A stretch of DNA of 64,000 bases, taken from positions 62,001 to 126,000 of the forward strand of contig CAZIUE010000009.1 of assembly GCA_964542535.1 (NCBI GenBank). The letters run 5' to 3'. This DNA is from Pseudopelobacter sp964542535. GTDB lineage: Bacteria > Desulfobacterota > Desulfuromonadia > Geobacterales > Pseudopelobacteraceae. Each line of letters starts with the position of its first letter. The first letter of the stretch is position 1. A program made the translations under genes and the position numbers. This document shows, piece after piece, positions 32,855 through 44,113 of this stretch. Below the pieces are notes generated by a model. That model saw only the letters and a list, made by a program, of their open reading frames with translations, was not told the origin of the DNA and did no database searches.

Positions 32855-33298
32855 ATGGCACGGGTCGTGGCCACCTGCATCAGCAAAAACAAGGGAGAGC
32901 GCAAGACCCCGGTGGAGGAAGTGGTCCTGCAGGAAAATCATGGCATTGCCGGCGATGCCCACGCGGGGGAGTGGCACCGTCAGGTGAGCCTGCTGGCCGC
33001 GGAGAGCATCGACAAGATGCGCGCCCTGGGGCTGGACGTTAACTCGGGCGACTTCGCCGAAAACATCACCACCAGCGGCATCCAGCTGGTATCGCTCCCC
33101 ATCGGCACCCGCCTCCAGGTGGGAGAGTCCGTGCTGGAGGTTACCCAGATCGGCAAGGAGTGCCATACCCGCTGCGCCATCTACCACCAGGCGGGTGACT
33201 GCGTCATGCCCAAGGAGGGGATCTTCGCCCGGGTCATCATCGGCGGCACCGTGCGACCGGGGGACCAGGTGCGGATGATGGAACCGGCTACCGACTGA
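32855..33298 (+). CDS. MOSC domain protein
   Basis: 147 residues from ATG 32855 (GGAGG 7 bases before), 1 base after the moaA stop, so translation is coupled. MOSC blocks GIAGDAHAGEWHRQVSLLA, GDFAENITTSGI and the conserved Cys in IGKECHTRCAIYHQAGDC are present. MOSC proteins are thought to bind molybdenum cofactor or sulfur carriers. The adjacent moaA/mobB supports a role in cofactor handling or sulfuration. Confidence 0.9.
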   Translation: MARVVATCISKNKGERKTPVEEVVLQENHGIAGDAHAGEWHRQVSLLAAESIDKMRALGLDVNSGDFAENITTSGIQLVSLPIGTRLQVGESVLEVTQIGKECHTRCAIYHQAGDCVMPKEGIFARVIIGGTVRPGDQVRMMEPATD

Positions 33299-33331
33299 GG
33301 TCCCGCTTCACCCGCGCCAGGAGAGACGGTT

Positions 33332-34057
33332 TCAGACCGCCGCCAGCAGCCGCTCCATGCCCCGGGCCAGACCCGCTGCCGCCAGGCGGCTAGTGCGGGC
33401 CAGGCGGATCAGCTGCGGGATGATGACCGGCCGGCACAGGATGGTGGCCAGCACCTTCGTGGGGCGAATGCGCATGGCCTCGTCGCAGAACTCGTCGATG
33501 GAAAAATCCAGTTCCTCGTCCCACGGATCGCTGATGGCGCGCATTGCCAGAAATGGGATACCATGGCTGGCGGCAACCCGGGCCACGGCGGCGCTCTCCA
33601 TCTCCACCACCGGATCGGTGGTGCCGGGAGGCAGGTTTCGGGCCAGCTCGCGCTTGTTGAGGATCCGGTCGCAAGAAATAAAGCTGCCCAGTCGGGCCGG
33701 AACGCTCCCGGCAACGGCATTGAGGCCGTAGAATCCCGCCGCCACCTCCTCGAACCCCGTTCCGTCCCAGTGCAGCAGGTGCCGGGCCATGACCGGCTCT
33801 CCCACCGTGAGCCCTTCCAGAACGGCGCCACCGAATCCGGCCGAGATCATCAGGTCGGGAGCCTCCGCCGCCAGGGCCGTGGCGGCCCAGCCGGCATTGA
33901 GCATGCCCATGCCCGACTCCACCAGCACCAGGTCGTGGCCGGCCGTGGAGAAACTGTAGCGTTTCCGCCCCTCCAGCACTGTTTTTTTCCGGCCCCCGGC
34001 TCGCTTCATCACAGCGGCGCTCTCCTCCGGCATGGCGGTTACGATCACGATCTTCAT
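33332..34057 (-). CDS. Nucleoside phosphorylase/nucleosidase family protein
   Basis: 241 residues, purine-nucleoside-phosphorylase fold: VIVTAMPEESAAVMK, ESGMGMLNAGWAATAL, SAGFGGAV and the substrate-binding block VVEMESAAVARVAASHGIPF followed by RAISDPWDEE. Candidates are 5'-methylthioadenosine/S-adenosylhomocysteine nucleosidase, futalosine hydrolase (MqnB) or a hopanoid-associated phosphorylase. The futalosine option is interesting because of the ubiD-ubiA-ubiX genes at 46.5-49.5 kb, but sequence by eye cannot decide. Confidence 0.75.
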   Translation of the reverse strand: MKIVIVTAMPEESAAVMKRAGGRKKTVLEGRKRYSFSTAGHDLVLVESGMGMLNAGWAATALAAEAPDLMISAGFGGAVLEGLTVGEPVMARHLLHWDGTGFEEVAAGFYGLNAVAGSVPARLGSFISCDRILNKRELARNLPPGTTDPVVEMESAAVARVAASHGIPFLAMRAISDPWDEELDFSIDEFCDEAMRIRPTKVLATILCRPVIIPQLIRLARTSRLAAAGLARGMERLLAAV

Positions 34058-34141
34058 GCTGTTCTTTTCCTCCTCCCCGGGTACTGGCGGACAGGGTACA
34101 CGGTTTTTCGCCGTTTCTCCACGAACAAATCAACGAAACTC

Positions 34142-34170
34142 TGGACAAACGCATCGGCATGCAGTATATA
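34142..34170 (+). promoter_or_regulatory. Promoter of tRNA-Ser
   Basis: TGGACA at 34142-34147, 17-bp spacer, TATATA at 34165-34170, with the predicted start about 8 bases before the mature tRNA. This is a good sigma-70 match. Confidence 0.7.
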
Positions 34171-34185
34171 TCGCTTTCCCATTGC

Positions 34186-34276
34186 GGAGAGATGTCCGAG
34201 AGGTTGAAGGAGCACGCCTGGAAAGCGTGTGTACGTTAATAGCGTACCGAGGGTTCGAATCCCTCTCTCTCCGCCA
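34186..34276 (+). tRNA. tRNA-Ser (anticodon GGA)
   Basis: Acceptor stem GGAGAGA (34186-34192) pairs with TCTCTCC (34266-34272), followed by the discriminator G and an encoded CCA (34274-34276). The anticodon loop reads CTGGAAA with anticodon GGA (reads UCC/UCU). The long variable arm (GTGTACGTTAATAGCGTACC region) and TTCGAATCC T-loop are typical of a class II serine tRNA. Confidence 0.96.
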
Positions 34277-34306
34277 TTTTTATTGGCTTATTTTCCTGCA
34301 GACGGA

Positions 34307-34414
34307 GATGATAGCCGGGCCTCGCGCAACGGCAAGCCGTGAACTCCGCCAGGTCCGGAAGGAAGCAACGGCAGCGGCCCCCGTCGTGTGCCGCGGGCAA
34401 GCCCGGCTATCATC
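34307..34414 (+). ncRNA. ffs: Bacterial small signal recognition particle RNA (4.5S type)
   Basis: Terminal stem GATGATAGCCGGGC (34307-34320) pairs with GCCCGGCTATCATC (34401-34414). The internal SRP domain IV signature CCAGGTCCGGAAGGAAGCA with the GGAA tetraloop is at about 34349-34367. The RNA binds Ffh for co-translational targeting. It lies between tRNA-Ser and dnaX, a common arrangement. Confidence 0.95.
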
Positions 34415-34539
34415 TGCGCCTGCACGACATGCAGCCACTTCCATCGCAGCACGCCTACCCGTGCTGCCGGCACGACTCCCACCGCCCTCTTCACCTCACG
34501 GGATGTCGGGGCGACAGATGACCGACGAGGTTCAATCTC

Positions 34540-36258
34540 TTGTCCAACGGCACGCACTATGAAGTCCTGGCCAGGAAGTATCGCCCCCAGACCTTTGCGG
34601 AGCTGACCGGCCAGGAACACATCAGCCGCACCCTCCAGAACGCCATCGATTCCGGCCGCGTTGCCCATGCCTTCCTGTTCAGCGGCGCCCGCGGCGTCGG
34701 CAAGACCAGCACGGCCCGCATCCTGGCCAAGGCCCTCAACTGCGAGCAGGGCGTTTCCATTGAACCGTGCAACGCCTGTCCCCTCTGCACCGAAATCACC
34801 AGAGGAACCTCCACCGACGTCTTCGAGATCGACGGCGCCTCCAACACCGGCGTGGACGACATCCGCGAACTGCGCGACAACGCCAAGTACCTCCCCTCCC
34901 ACAGCCGCTACAAGATCTTCATCATCGACGAAGTGCACATGCTTTCCACCAATGCCTTCAACGCCCTGCTGAAGACGCTGGAGGAGCCCCCCGAGCACGT
35001 CAAGTTCATCTTCGCCACCACCGAGCCGCACAAGCTCCCCATTACCATCCTGTCGCGCTGCCAGCGCTTCGATTTCAAGCGGGTCCCGCTGGCCAAGATC
35101 GTCGGCCGCCTGCGCCACATCGCCGACGCCGAAGGCATCAGCGTCAGCGACCAGGCCCTGGCCCTGATTGCACGCAAGGGAGACGGCAGCATGCGCGACT
35201 CCCTGACCGCCTTCGACCAGGTACTGGCCTGCTGCGGCAGCAGCGTTTCCAACGAGGACGCGGCCACCCTGATCGGCGCCGTGGACCGCCGCCTGCTGGC
35301 GGACATGTGCGCGGCCATCTTCGCGGGCGACACCCAGGGGGTGCTGGCGGGCATCAAGCGGGTTGAAGAGGTGGGCTACAACCTGCGCCAGTTCTGCCAG
35401 GAACTGATCGAGCAGGTGCGCTGCCTGATGGTGGTCAACTCGGTTCCCGCACCGGAGGAGATCCTTGACCTTTCCCCGCCGGAACTGGAGGAACTGCGCT
35501 GCCAGGTGGATGGCTTTTCCAGTCTCGATATCCAGCGCCGGCTGACACTCCTGATCAGGGCCGACGGCGAGATGGCCCAGGCCAGCTTTCCGCGCCTGGT
35601 ACTGGAAATTGCCCTGCTGAGAGCCGCCACCCTGGAGCCGGTGGTACCGATCCAGGAACTGCTGGAGCAGCTGAAATCCCCGGAGAGCACCGCTCCCCCG
35701 GCAGCAGCCCCCCCCGGGGAGACCCGCCGCCCCCCGCCAGCCGCGCCTCATCCCGTACCCGGGCCGCAGGCCGCGCCAACACCGGAACTCCGTCGCGAAC
35801 CCTCACCACCGCTCCCCGCCACCGCTCCCCTGCCGCCTGGGCCGGAGCAACAACCGCGGACCGCGACGCCTTCCTGGGAGCGCTTCGTCAGCTTTGTCAA
35901 CGAAAAAGATCCCGCTCTCGGCTCACTGCTGGAACACGGCAGCCCCATCAGCCAGGAACCGGGCCTGATCAGAATCGGCTTCCCCACCGGGAGCTACTAC
36001 CTGGCCAGCGTCCAGGATGCCGATGCCACTGCCGAACTGAGGGTGCTGGCCAGCGAATTCCAGGGAGAGACAACCGATATCCGCATCCAGCCCATTGCCC
36101 GGGAGGAGGCCAACACACCCCCCTCGCTGGCTGAAAAAAAAAAGAGCGACCGTGAGCAGCGCCACAGAGAACTGAGGAGCGAGGTGAACGAGCATCCACT
36201 GACACAGGAAGCCCTGCGTGTCTTCGGCGGGGCCATAACCGAGATCAGCAACACCTGA
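34540..36258 (+). CDS. dnaX: DNA polymerase III subunits gamma/tau
   Basis: 572 residues. An AAA+ clamp-loader with Walker A FSGARGVGKTSTAR (about 48-61), a zinc-binding Cys set (CEQGVSIEPCNACPLC) and Walker B IFIIDEVHML, followed by a Pro-rich linker (about 385-445) and a tau-like C-terminus. The start is TTG 34540; an in-frame stop at 34519 limits upstream extension and CGAGG lies 9 bases before. A run of ten A (36134-36143) interrupts the coding sequence near codon 532; slippage would end the chain within a few codons. ybaB and recR follow. Confidence 0.95.
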   Translation: MSNGTHYEVLARKYRPQTFAELTGQEHISRTLQNAIDSGRVAHAFLFSGARGVGKTSTARILAKALNCEQGVSIEPCNACPLCTEITRGTSTDVFEIDGASNTGVDDIRELRDNAKYLPSHSRYKIFIIDEVHMLSTNAFNALLKTLEEPPEHVKFIFATTEPHKLPITILSRCQRFDFKRVPLAKIVGRLRHIADAEGISVSDQALALIARKGDGSMRDSLTAFDQVLACCGSSVSNEDAATLIGAVDRRLLADMCAAIFAGDTQGVLAGIKRVEEVGYNLRQFCQELIEQVRCLMVVNSVPAPEEILDLSPPELEELRCQVDGFSSLDIQRRLTLLIRADGEMAQASFPRLVLEIALLRAATLEPVVPIQELLEQLKSPESTAPPAAAPPGETRRPPPAAPHPVPGPQAAPTPELRREPSPPLPATAPLPPGPEQQPRTATPSWERFVSFVNEKDPALGSLLEHGSPISQEPGLIRIGFPTGSYYLASVQDADATAELRVLASEFQGETTDIRIQPIAREEANTPPSLAEKKKSDREQRHRELRSEVNEHPLTQEALRVFGGAITEISNT

Positions 36259-36408
36259 CCCTGCGCCGCGCCACCCCGGCCAGTGACAGGGCTGCTCGCT
36301 CATGCGACGCGACCGGCGGCCCACAAGGTCAGACCACTGCGCGCACTCACCCGCGGCAACACCATAAAACAGCGATAATGTAGCACAACGTCCAACAGGA
36401 GGATAACG

Positions 36409-36723
36409 ATGTCAAAAGGTCTAGCCAATATCATGAAACAGGCTCAGATGATCCAGACCAAGATGGCCAAACTTCAGGAAGAGGCGGCCCAGAAAACGGC
36501 CCAATCCACCGCCGGAGGCGGCGCGGTAACGGTCACGGTCAACGGCAAAAACGAGATAATTTCACTCTCAATAAAAAAAGAAGCCGTCGACCCCGAAGAT
36601 GTGGAGATGCTTCAGGACCTCATCATAGCCGCCACCAATGACGCACTGAAAAAGGTTCAAACCGAACTTAATCAGGAAATGTCCAGAATCACAGGGGGAA
36701 TGAACATCCCCGGACTTTTCTGA
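36409..36723 (+). CDS. ybaB: YbaB/EbfC family nucleoid-associated protein
   Basis: 104 residues with AGGAGG before ATG 36409. A helix-beta-helix DNA-binding dimer: MKQAQMIQTKMAKLQEEAAQ, the strand region VTVTVNGKNEIISLSIKKE, then VEMLQDLIIAATNDALKKVQ, ending in the typical GMNIPGLF. It binds DNA non-specifically and is linked to dnaX/recR in recombination and replication. It is terminated by a hairpin at 36741. Confidence 0.95.
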   Translation: MSKGLANIMKQAQMIQTKMAKLQEEAAQKTAQSTAGGGAVTVTVNGKNEIISLSIKKEAVDPEDVEMLQDLIIAATNDALKKVQTELNQEMSRITGGMNIPGLF

Positions 36724-36740
36724 CCCCCTCCTCACCGACG

Positions 36741-36765
36741 GCCCGCACACCGCGGGCTTCCTTTT
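36741..36765 (+). terminator. Terminator after ybaB
   Basis: GCCCGC at 36741-36746 pairs with GCGGGC at 36752-36757, followed by TTCCTTTT. This would separate recR from dnaX-ybaB transcriptionally. Confidence 0.7.
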
Positions 36766-36767
36766 AT

Positions 36768-36948
36768 CCATGTATCGACTTCAGGCCTTTTTTCGTTTGA
36801 CTAATTTGTTTACTTCGGCTAATAGGTGGTACGCACAGACTGTCGTTATTTCCACGGCCAAACAGGGGTTTGCCGTGTCGCAAAAACGGCTTTTTGCCGG
36901 TTTATCCCATGGACACAACCAAAAACCGTTTTACTTGCTCTGTAATAT
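36768..36948 (+). promoter_or_regulatory. Structured leader of recR
   Basis: 181 bp without a gene, less G+C-rich than its surroundings. It contains a hairpin CACGGCCAAAC-AGG-GGTTTGCCGTG (about 36853-36877) followed by TCGCAAAAACGGC and a second stem CGGC-TTTTT-GCCG. No recognised riboswitch; no clear ribosome site precedes the recR ATG. Confidence 0.35.
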
Positions 36949-37542
36949 ATGCTAACTAAGCCTTCCGCACTATCACGACTTGTGGGGGAGTTGAAGAAGT
37001 TACCCGGTGTAGGCGAACGCACCGCCCTCAGGCTTGCATTCCACCTGCTTAGGTCTCCTCAGAATCTGACCGCACTGTCGGAGTCGCTGCTCGAAGTCAA
37101 AAACAGGGTGCGTTCCTGTTCCATATGTTTTGCCATCACCGAAGAAGACCCCTGCGCCATCTGCAGCGGGGACCGGGACCGGGCGACCATATGCGTTGTG
37201 GAGAATTCCCAGGATCTGATGGCTCTGGAGCGGAGCAGGGCCTACAACGGTTCATACCACGTTCTTGAGGGCGTCATATCCCCCCTGTCCGGCGTCGGCC
37301 CCTCCGACCTGAGGATAGTCGAACTGCTGGAGCGGGTTGGCGCGGGGGAAGTCAACGAGGTCGTCCTGGCGACAAACTTCACCGTCGAGGGAGAAGCAAC
37401 GGCGTTGTATCTTTCCAAACTACTGAAACCACTCAACATACGGGTCTCGCGCCTGGCCCACGGCATCCCCCTGGGAAGCGATATCGAGTACGTCGACGCA
37501 GCCACGGTGCAATGGGCCCTTCAGGGGAGAAACGAGCTCTAG
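36949..37542 (+). CDS. recR: Recombination mediator protein RecR
   Basis: 197 residues, full length. A helix-hairpin-helix start (LVGELKKLPGVGERTALRLA), a zinc finger with CSICFAITEEDPCAICSG, and a Toprim domain (CVVENSQDLMALERSRAYNG; VVLATNFTVEGEATALYLSK). RecR acts with RecF/RecO to load RecA on gapped DNA. It directly precedes nifJ but the two are unrelated in function. Confidence 0.96.
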   Translation: MLTKPSALSRLVGELKKLPGVGERTALRLAFHLLRSPQNLTALSESLLEVKNRVRSCSICFAITEEDPCAICSGDRDRATICVVENSQDLMALERSRAYNGSYHVLEGVISPLSGVGPSDLRIVELLERVGAGEVNEVVLATNFTVEGEATALYLSKLLKPLNIRVSRLAHGIPLGSDIEYVDAATVQWALQGRNEL

Positions 37543-37665
37543 TCTCCGTTACTTATACCTTACAGATCCAGTTCCCAAAGAAGGAACTGTAACAAAAAAC
37601 AATGGTTGTTAAACGGAAGTCAGTTGCATGAAATCGGTGTCACACCCAAACTTGAGGAGGAACGA

Positions 37666-41238
<3,573 letters not shown>

Positions 41239-41265
41239 TCGGATTCGTGCTACCATGCAGTACCC

Positions 41266-41299
41266 GGGCTTCGCGGCTTTGCCGCGAAGCCCTTTTTTT
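41266..41299 (+). terminator. Terminator of nifJ
   Basis: GGGCTTCGCGG (41266-41276) pairs with CCGCGAAGCCC (to 41292) with a 5-base loop, followed by seven T. Textbook intrinsic terminator. Confidence 0.95.
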
Positions 41300-41342
41300 G
41301 GTAGTATCGCCTCCCCAGATCATACCTAAGGAGCATCAATTC

Positions 41343-42230
41343 ATGGATCGAGCGTTTATTGCCGGCTGCGGCTACATCGGCGAAAGGATCGCAGTGCTCT
41401 CCCGCCAGGAGGGATGCCCGGTTACCTGCATGACCAGGTCGGCGGAACGGGCCGCCCTGATCCGGTCGCGCGGTTATTACTGCATCTGCGCCTCACTGGA
41501 TGACCCGAATCAGATCCCGTCCCTCGACCCGTCAGGGAGCACCCTCTTCTATCTCGTGCCCCCCCCCGGGGGGGGAATCCAGGACCGGAGGGCACGAAAC
41601 TTCTGCCAGGCCCTGGAGGCATCACCACCGCCCACCAAAATCATCTACATGAGCGCGACATCGGTTTACACTGCCCGGGACGGCTCGCTGGTGACCGAGG
41701 AGTCTCCCGCGGTACCGCTCTCTTCCATGGGCAAGCGGCGCCTGGATGCCGAGACGGTTTTCAGGGAGTACGGAGCTCGGCATGGCATCCCGGTGGTCAT
41801 CCTCAGGGTGAGCGGCATCTATGGACCGGGCCGTCTGCCGCTGACCCAGATCAGACAGGGGCTGCCACTGCTGCGCCTGGAAGAGTCGGGCCCCGGCAAC
41901 CGCATCCACGCCGATGACCTGGCCCGCATCTGTCTCGCAGCCGCGGAGCGGGGAGAGGGCGGTGACATCTTCAATGTCAGCGACGGTAACCACTGCAGCA
42001 TGACCGAATACTTCAACATGGTTGCCGATGCCCTGGGTGAACCGCGGCCGCCCCAGGTATGCATGGAGGAGGCTCACCGGGTGATGGCGCCTCTCATGCT
42101 CTCCTATGTGAGCGAGTCCCGGGTGGTTGATCCGTCCCTCTTGTTTCGCCGGTTGGGGATTTCACTGCGCTACCCCCGGCTTGAAGACGGGATCAGGGAC
42201 TCCCTGCCGTCGGACACCGCTGCCACGTGA
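41343..42230 (+). CDS. NAD(P)-dependent epimerase/dehydratase-like SDR protein (YeeZ type)
   Basis: 295 residues from ATG 41343 (AAGGAG upstream). The Rossmann motif AGCGYIGERIA is at the N-terminus; later blocks are YMSATSVYTARDGSLVTEES, ILRVSGIYGPGRLP and RIHADDLARICLAA. The usual catalytic YxxxK is not evident (the region reads SSMGKRRLDAE), as in atypical YeeZ-like SDRs, so the reaction is uncertain. It stands alone after the nifJ terminator. Confidence 0.82.
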   Translation: MDRAFIAGCGYIGERIAVLSRQEGCPVTCMTRSAERAALIRSRGYYCICASLDDPNQIPSLDPSGSTLFYLVPPPGGGIQDRRARNFCQALEASPPPTKIIYMSATSVYTARDGSLVTEESPAVPLSSMGKRRLDAETVFREYGARHGIPVVILRVSGIYGPGRLPLTQIRQGLPLLRLEESGPGNRIHADDLARICLAAAERGEGGDIFNVSDGNHCSMTEYFNMVADALGEPRPPQVCMEEAHRVMAPLMLSYVSESRVVDPSLLFRRLGISLRYPRLEDGIRDSLPSDTAAT

Positions 42231-42303
42231 TTGCGCATCGCCCCGAGGCGGCTATACTGGAGACATCGTCGCCCCCGAGACCCGGCCGCACGTGGATAGC
42301 GCT

Positions 42304-42332
42304 TTTACAGCCGGCACACAACTTGGTATACT
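42304..42332 (+). promoter_or_regulatory. Strong promoter of a predicted small RNA
   Basis: TTTACA (42304-42309), 17-bp spacer, TATACT (42327-42332). A second, weaker pair TTGCGC-N16-TATACT lies just upstream at 42231-42258. Confidence 0.7.
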
Positions 42333-42338
42333 GTATAC

Positions 42339-42420
42339 GGATAGACGAAAGCGTTGCGAGGTTCCACGCGAACCTCATGTGCCCTGGTAATTTCCCTCCT
42401 AGTTGCCAGGGTGTTTTTTT
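42339..42420 (+). ncRNA. Predicted ~82-nt small RNA with an anti-Shine-Dalgarno loop
   Basis: The transcript predicted from the promoter at 42304-42332 contains a perfect 7-bp hairpin GAGGTTC-CACGC-GAACCTC (42358-42376) and an intrinsic terminator CCCTGGTAA/TTGCCAGGG (42382-42411) followed by seven T (42414-42420). The 12-base terminator loop TTTCCCTCCTAG is complementary to AGGAGGGA-type ribosome sites. No ORF with a ribosome site fits inside. I do not recognise a known RNA family. Confidence 0.6.
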
Positions 42421-42451
42421 GCCCGCCATCCCCGAACGCACAAGAGCGCGG

Positions 42452-42480
42452 TTGACGCGGGAAAGAGGTTGTGTTTTAAT
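42452..42480 (+). promoter_or_regulatory. folK promoter placing +1 at the GTG start
   Basis: TTGACG (42452-42457), 17-bp spacer, TTTAAT (42475-42480). The start expected 7 bases later coincides with GTG 42488. Confidence 0.6.
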
Positions 42481-42487
42481 CCCCGGC

Positions 42488-42976
42488 GTGGAAACGGATG
42501 CGTACATCGGCCTCGGCTCGAACCAGGGCAACAGGGAGCTCAACCTGTTGCGTGCGGTGGCCGAGCTGGGCAAGGTGCCCGACAGCAGGGTCAGCGGGCT
42601 GTCCCCCTTTTACGAAACCTCGCCGGTGGGAGTCAACCAGCAGCCCGATTTCTACAACGCAGTGCTGCGCCTTTCCACCCGTCTTGCTCCCCACGACCTG
42701 CTGCACCACCTTCAGCGCATTGAAGAGACCGTCTTTCACCGCACGCGTACCCTGCGCTGGGGTCCGCGCACCATGGACCTGGACCTGCTGCTCTACGGCG
42801 ACCAGGTGACCGAGAGCGACGAACTTACCATTCCCCATCCGGCCCTGGCTGAGCGGCGCTTCGTGCTTCAGCCGCTGCACGATCTGGCGCCCGCTCTTAT
42901 CCACCCCACCCTGGGTCGTACCGTGGCCGAGCTGCTTCAGTCACTCCCCCCCGCGGAGCGCGTCAACCCGATCTGA
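42488..42976 (+). CDS. folK: 2-amino-4-hydroxy-6-hydroxymethyldihydropteridine pyrophosphokinase
   Basis: 162 residues from GTG 42488. HPPK signatures: YIGLGSNQGNRELNL, SPFYETSPVGVNQQPDFYNA and RWGPRTMDLDLLLYGDQ with the Mg-binding Asp pair, then IPHPALAERRFVLQPL. It phosphorylates the pterin before its condensation with pABA in folate synthesis. No Shine-Dalgarno lies at the usual distance, and the promoter predicts a leaderless mRNA beginning at this GTG. The longer frame from 42227 crosses the small RNA and is not used. Confidence 0.92.
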   Translation: METDAYIGLGSNQGNRELNLLRAVAELGKVPDSRVSGLSPFYETSPVGVNQQPDFYNAVLRLSTRLAPHDLLHHLQRIEETVFHRTRTLRWGPRTMDLDLLLYGDQVTESDELTIPHPALAERRFVLQPLHDLAPALIHPTLGRTVAELLQSLPPAERVNPI

Positions 42977-42994
42977 ACCGACGAGAGAGGTACC

Positions 42995-43249
42995 ATGATT
43001 CGCTTTCTGCTCTGGGGACTGCTGCTGTACGGCGGTTTCCAGATCATTGCCCTGCTGAAACGAACGGGGAGCCGGCCTGATGACCTGCGTCAGGGACGGG
43101 GAACAGCCTGCACCGCCCACCGCGATCCGGTCTGCAGGGTCTACGTCACCGAAGAAGATGCCGTAACCGAAACCAGACGCGGACAAACCTACTACTTCTG
43201 CTCACCGGCCTGTCGCGACAGATTCCGGGAGCACCCCGAACACACCTAA
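42995..43249 (+). CDS. Membrane-anchored YHS/TRASH-domain small protein
   Basis: 84 residues. An N-terminal hydrophobic helix (MIRFLLWGLLLYGGFQIIAL) is followed by a YHS-type metal-binding domain DPVCRVYVTEEDAV with TYYFCSPACRDRFREHPE. The Cys pairs resemble TRASH domains that sense or deliver heavy metals. GAGAGG precedes ATG 42995. It follows folK by 18 bases and precedes the transaldolase gene by 17, so all three may be co-transcribed. Confidence 0.8.
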   Translation: MIRFLLWGLLLYGGFQIIALLKRTGSRPDDLRQGRGTACTAHRDPVCRVYVTEEDAVTETRRGQTYYFCSPACRDRFREHPEHT

Positions 43250-43266
43250 CGAAACGGAGGAGAACA

Positions 43267-43911
43267 ATGAAATTTTTCATCGACACGGCGGACGTACGCG
43301 AAATTCGCGAGGCCTGTGAACTGGGCCTGGTTGACGGCGTCACCACCAACCCGTCACTGATCGCCAAATCGGGCCGTAAATTCCAGGAGGTCATTCAGGA
43401 AATCACCTCCATTGTCGACGGTCCCATCTCGGCCGAGGTGATCGCCCTGGACGCTCCGGGCATGATCAGGGAAGCCGAGGAACTAATCAAGATTCATGCC
43501 AACATCGTGGTCAAGATTCCCATGACCCCCGAGGGGCTCAAGGCCACCAAGGCCCTGAACGCGAAGGGGATCAAAACCAACGTAACCCTGATCTTCTCTT
43601 CCCTTCAGGCGCTCCTGGCCGCCAAGGCCGGTGCCACCTACGTCTCCCCCTTCGTAGGCAGGCTGGACGACATATCCCAGGACGGCATGGGCATTATCGA
43701 GGAGATCCGCACCATGTTCGACAATTTCGGCTACACCAGCGAGATCATCGTAGCCAGCGTGCGCAACCCCATTCACGTGCTCAACGCGGCCCTGATCGGC
43801 GCCGACATCGCCACCATCCCCTATTCGGTCATGCTGCAACTGTCCAAACATCCCCTGACCGACGCCGGCATCAAGAAATTCCTGGCAGACTGGGAAAACG
43901 TGCCCACGTAA
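43267..43911 (+). CDS. tal: Transaldolase (TalC/FSA-like small type)
   Basis: 214 residues, full length for the single-barrel TalC/MipB subfamily: MKFFIDTADVREIREAC, GVTTNPSLIAKSGR, the Schiff-base Lys in VVKIPMTPEGLKA, then VTLIFSSLQALLAAKAGATY and ASVRNPIHVLNAAL. It transfers a three-carbon unit between sugar phosphates in the non-oxidative pentose phosphate pathway. A GGAGG ribosome site and a downstream terminator are clear. Confidence 0.94.
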   Translation: MKFFIDTADVREIREACELGLVDGVTTNPSLIAKSGRKFQEVIQEITSIVDGPISAEVIALDAPGMIREAEELIKIHANIVVKIPMTPEGLKATKALNAKGIKTNVTLIFSSLQALLAAKAGATYVSPFVGRLDDISQDGMGIIEEIRTMFDNFGYTSEIIVASVRNPIHVLNAALIGADIATIPYSVMLQLSKHPLTDAGIKKFLADWENVPT

Positions 43912-43934
43912 TCACCGGAACGACACGAAATACG

Positions 43935-43966
43935 GGCCACCGGCACCCGCAGCTGGTGGCCTTTTT
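43935..43966 (+). terminator. Terminator after the transaldolase gene
   Basis: GGCCACC (43935-43941) pairs with GGTGGCC (43955-43961) and is followed by five T. Confidence 0.85.
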
Positions 43967-44113
43967 CATGCCTTGGCCCACAGCAGGCCGGTGCGGCTCT
44001 CCTGCCGCAGAACCGGAAACCGGGCAAAGCTGTCATATTGTGCATTGGATTCCGGTGAGTTGCCTGCTATAGTGCCCCCGTTGCGCACACTACCAGAGGG
44101 AGTCGGAACCCCC

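Noticed and set aside
37590..37620. Rex-like TTGTTAAA half-site upstream of nifJ
   Set aside because: Only one half-site is visible and the second arm is missing, so there is no support for a Rex operator.
41247..41342. N-terminal extension of the epimerase frame
   Set aside because: It runs through the nifJ terminator hairpin. ATG 41343 has a proper ribosome site and begins the Rossmann fold directly.
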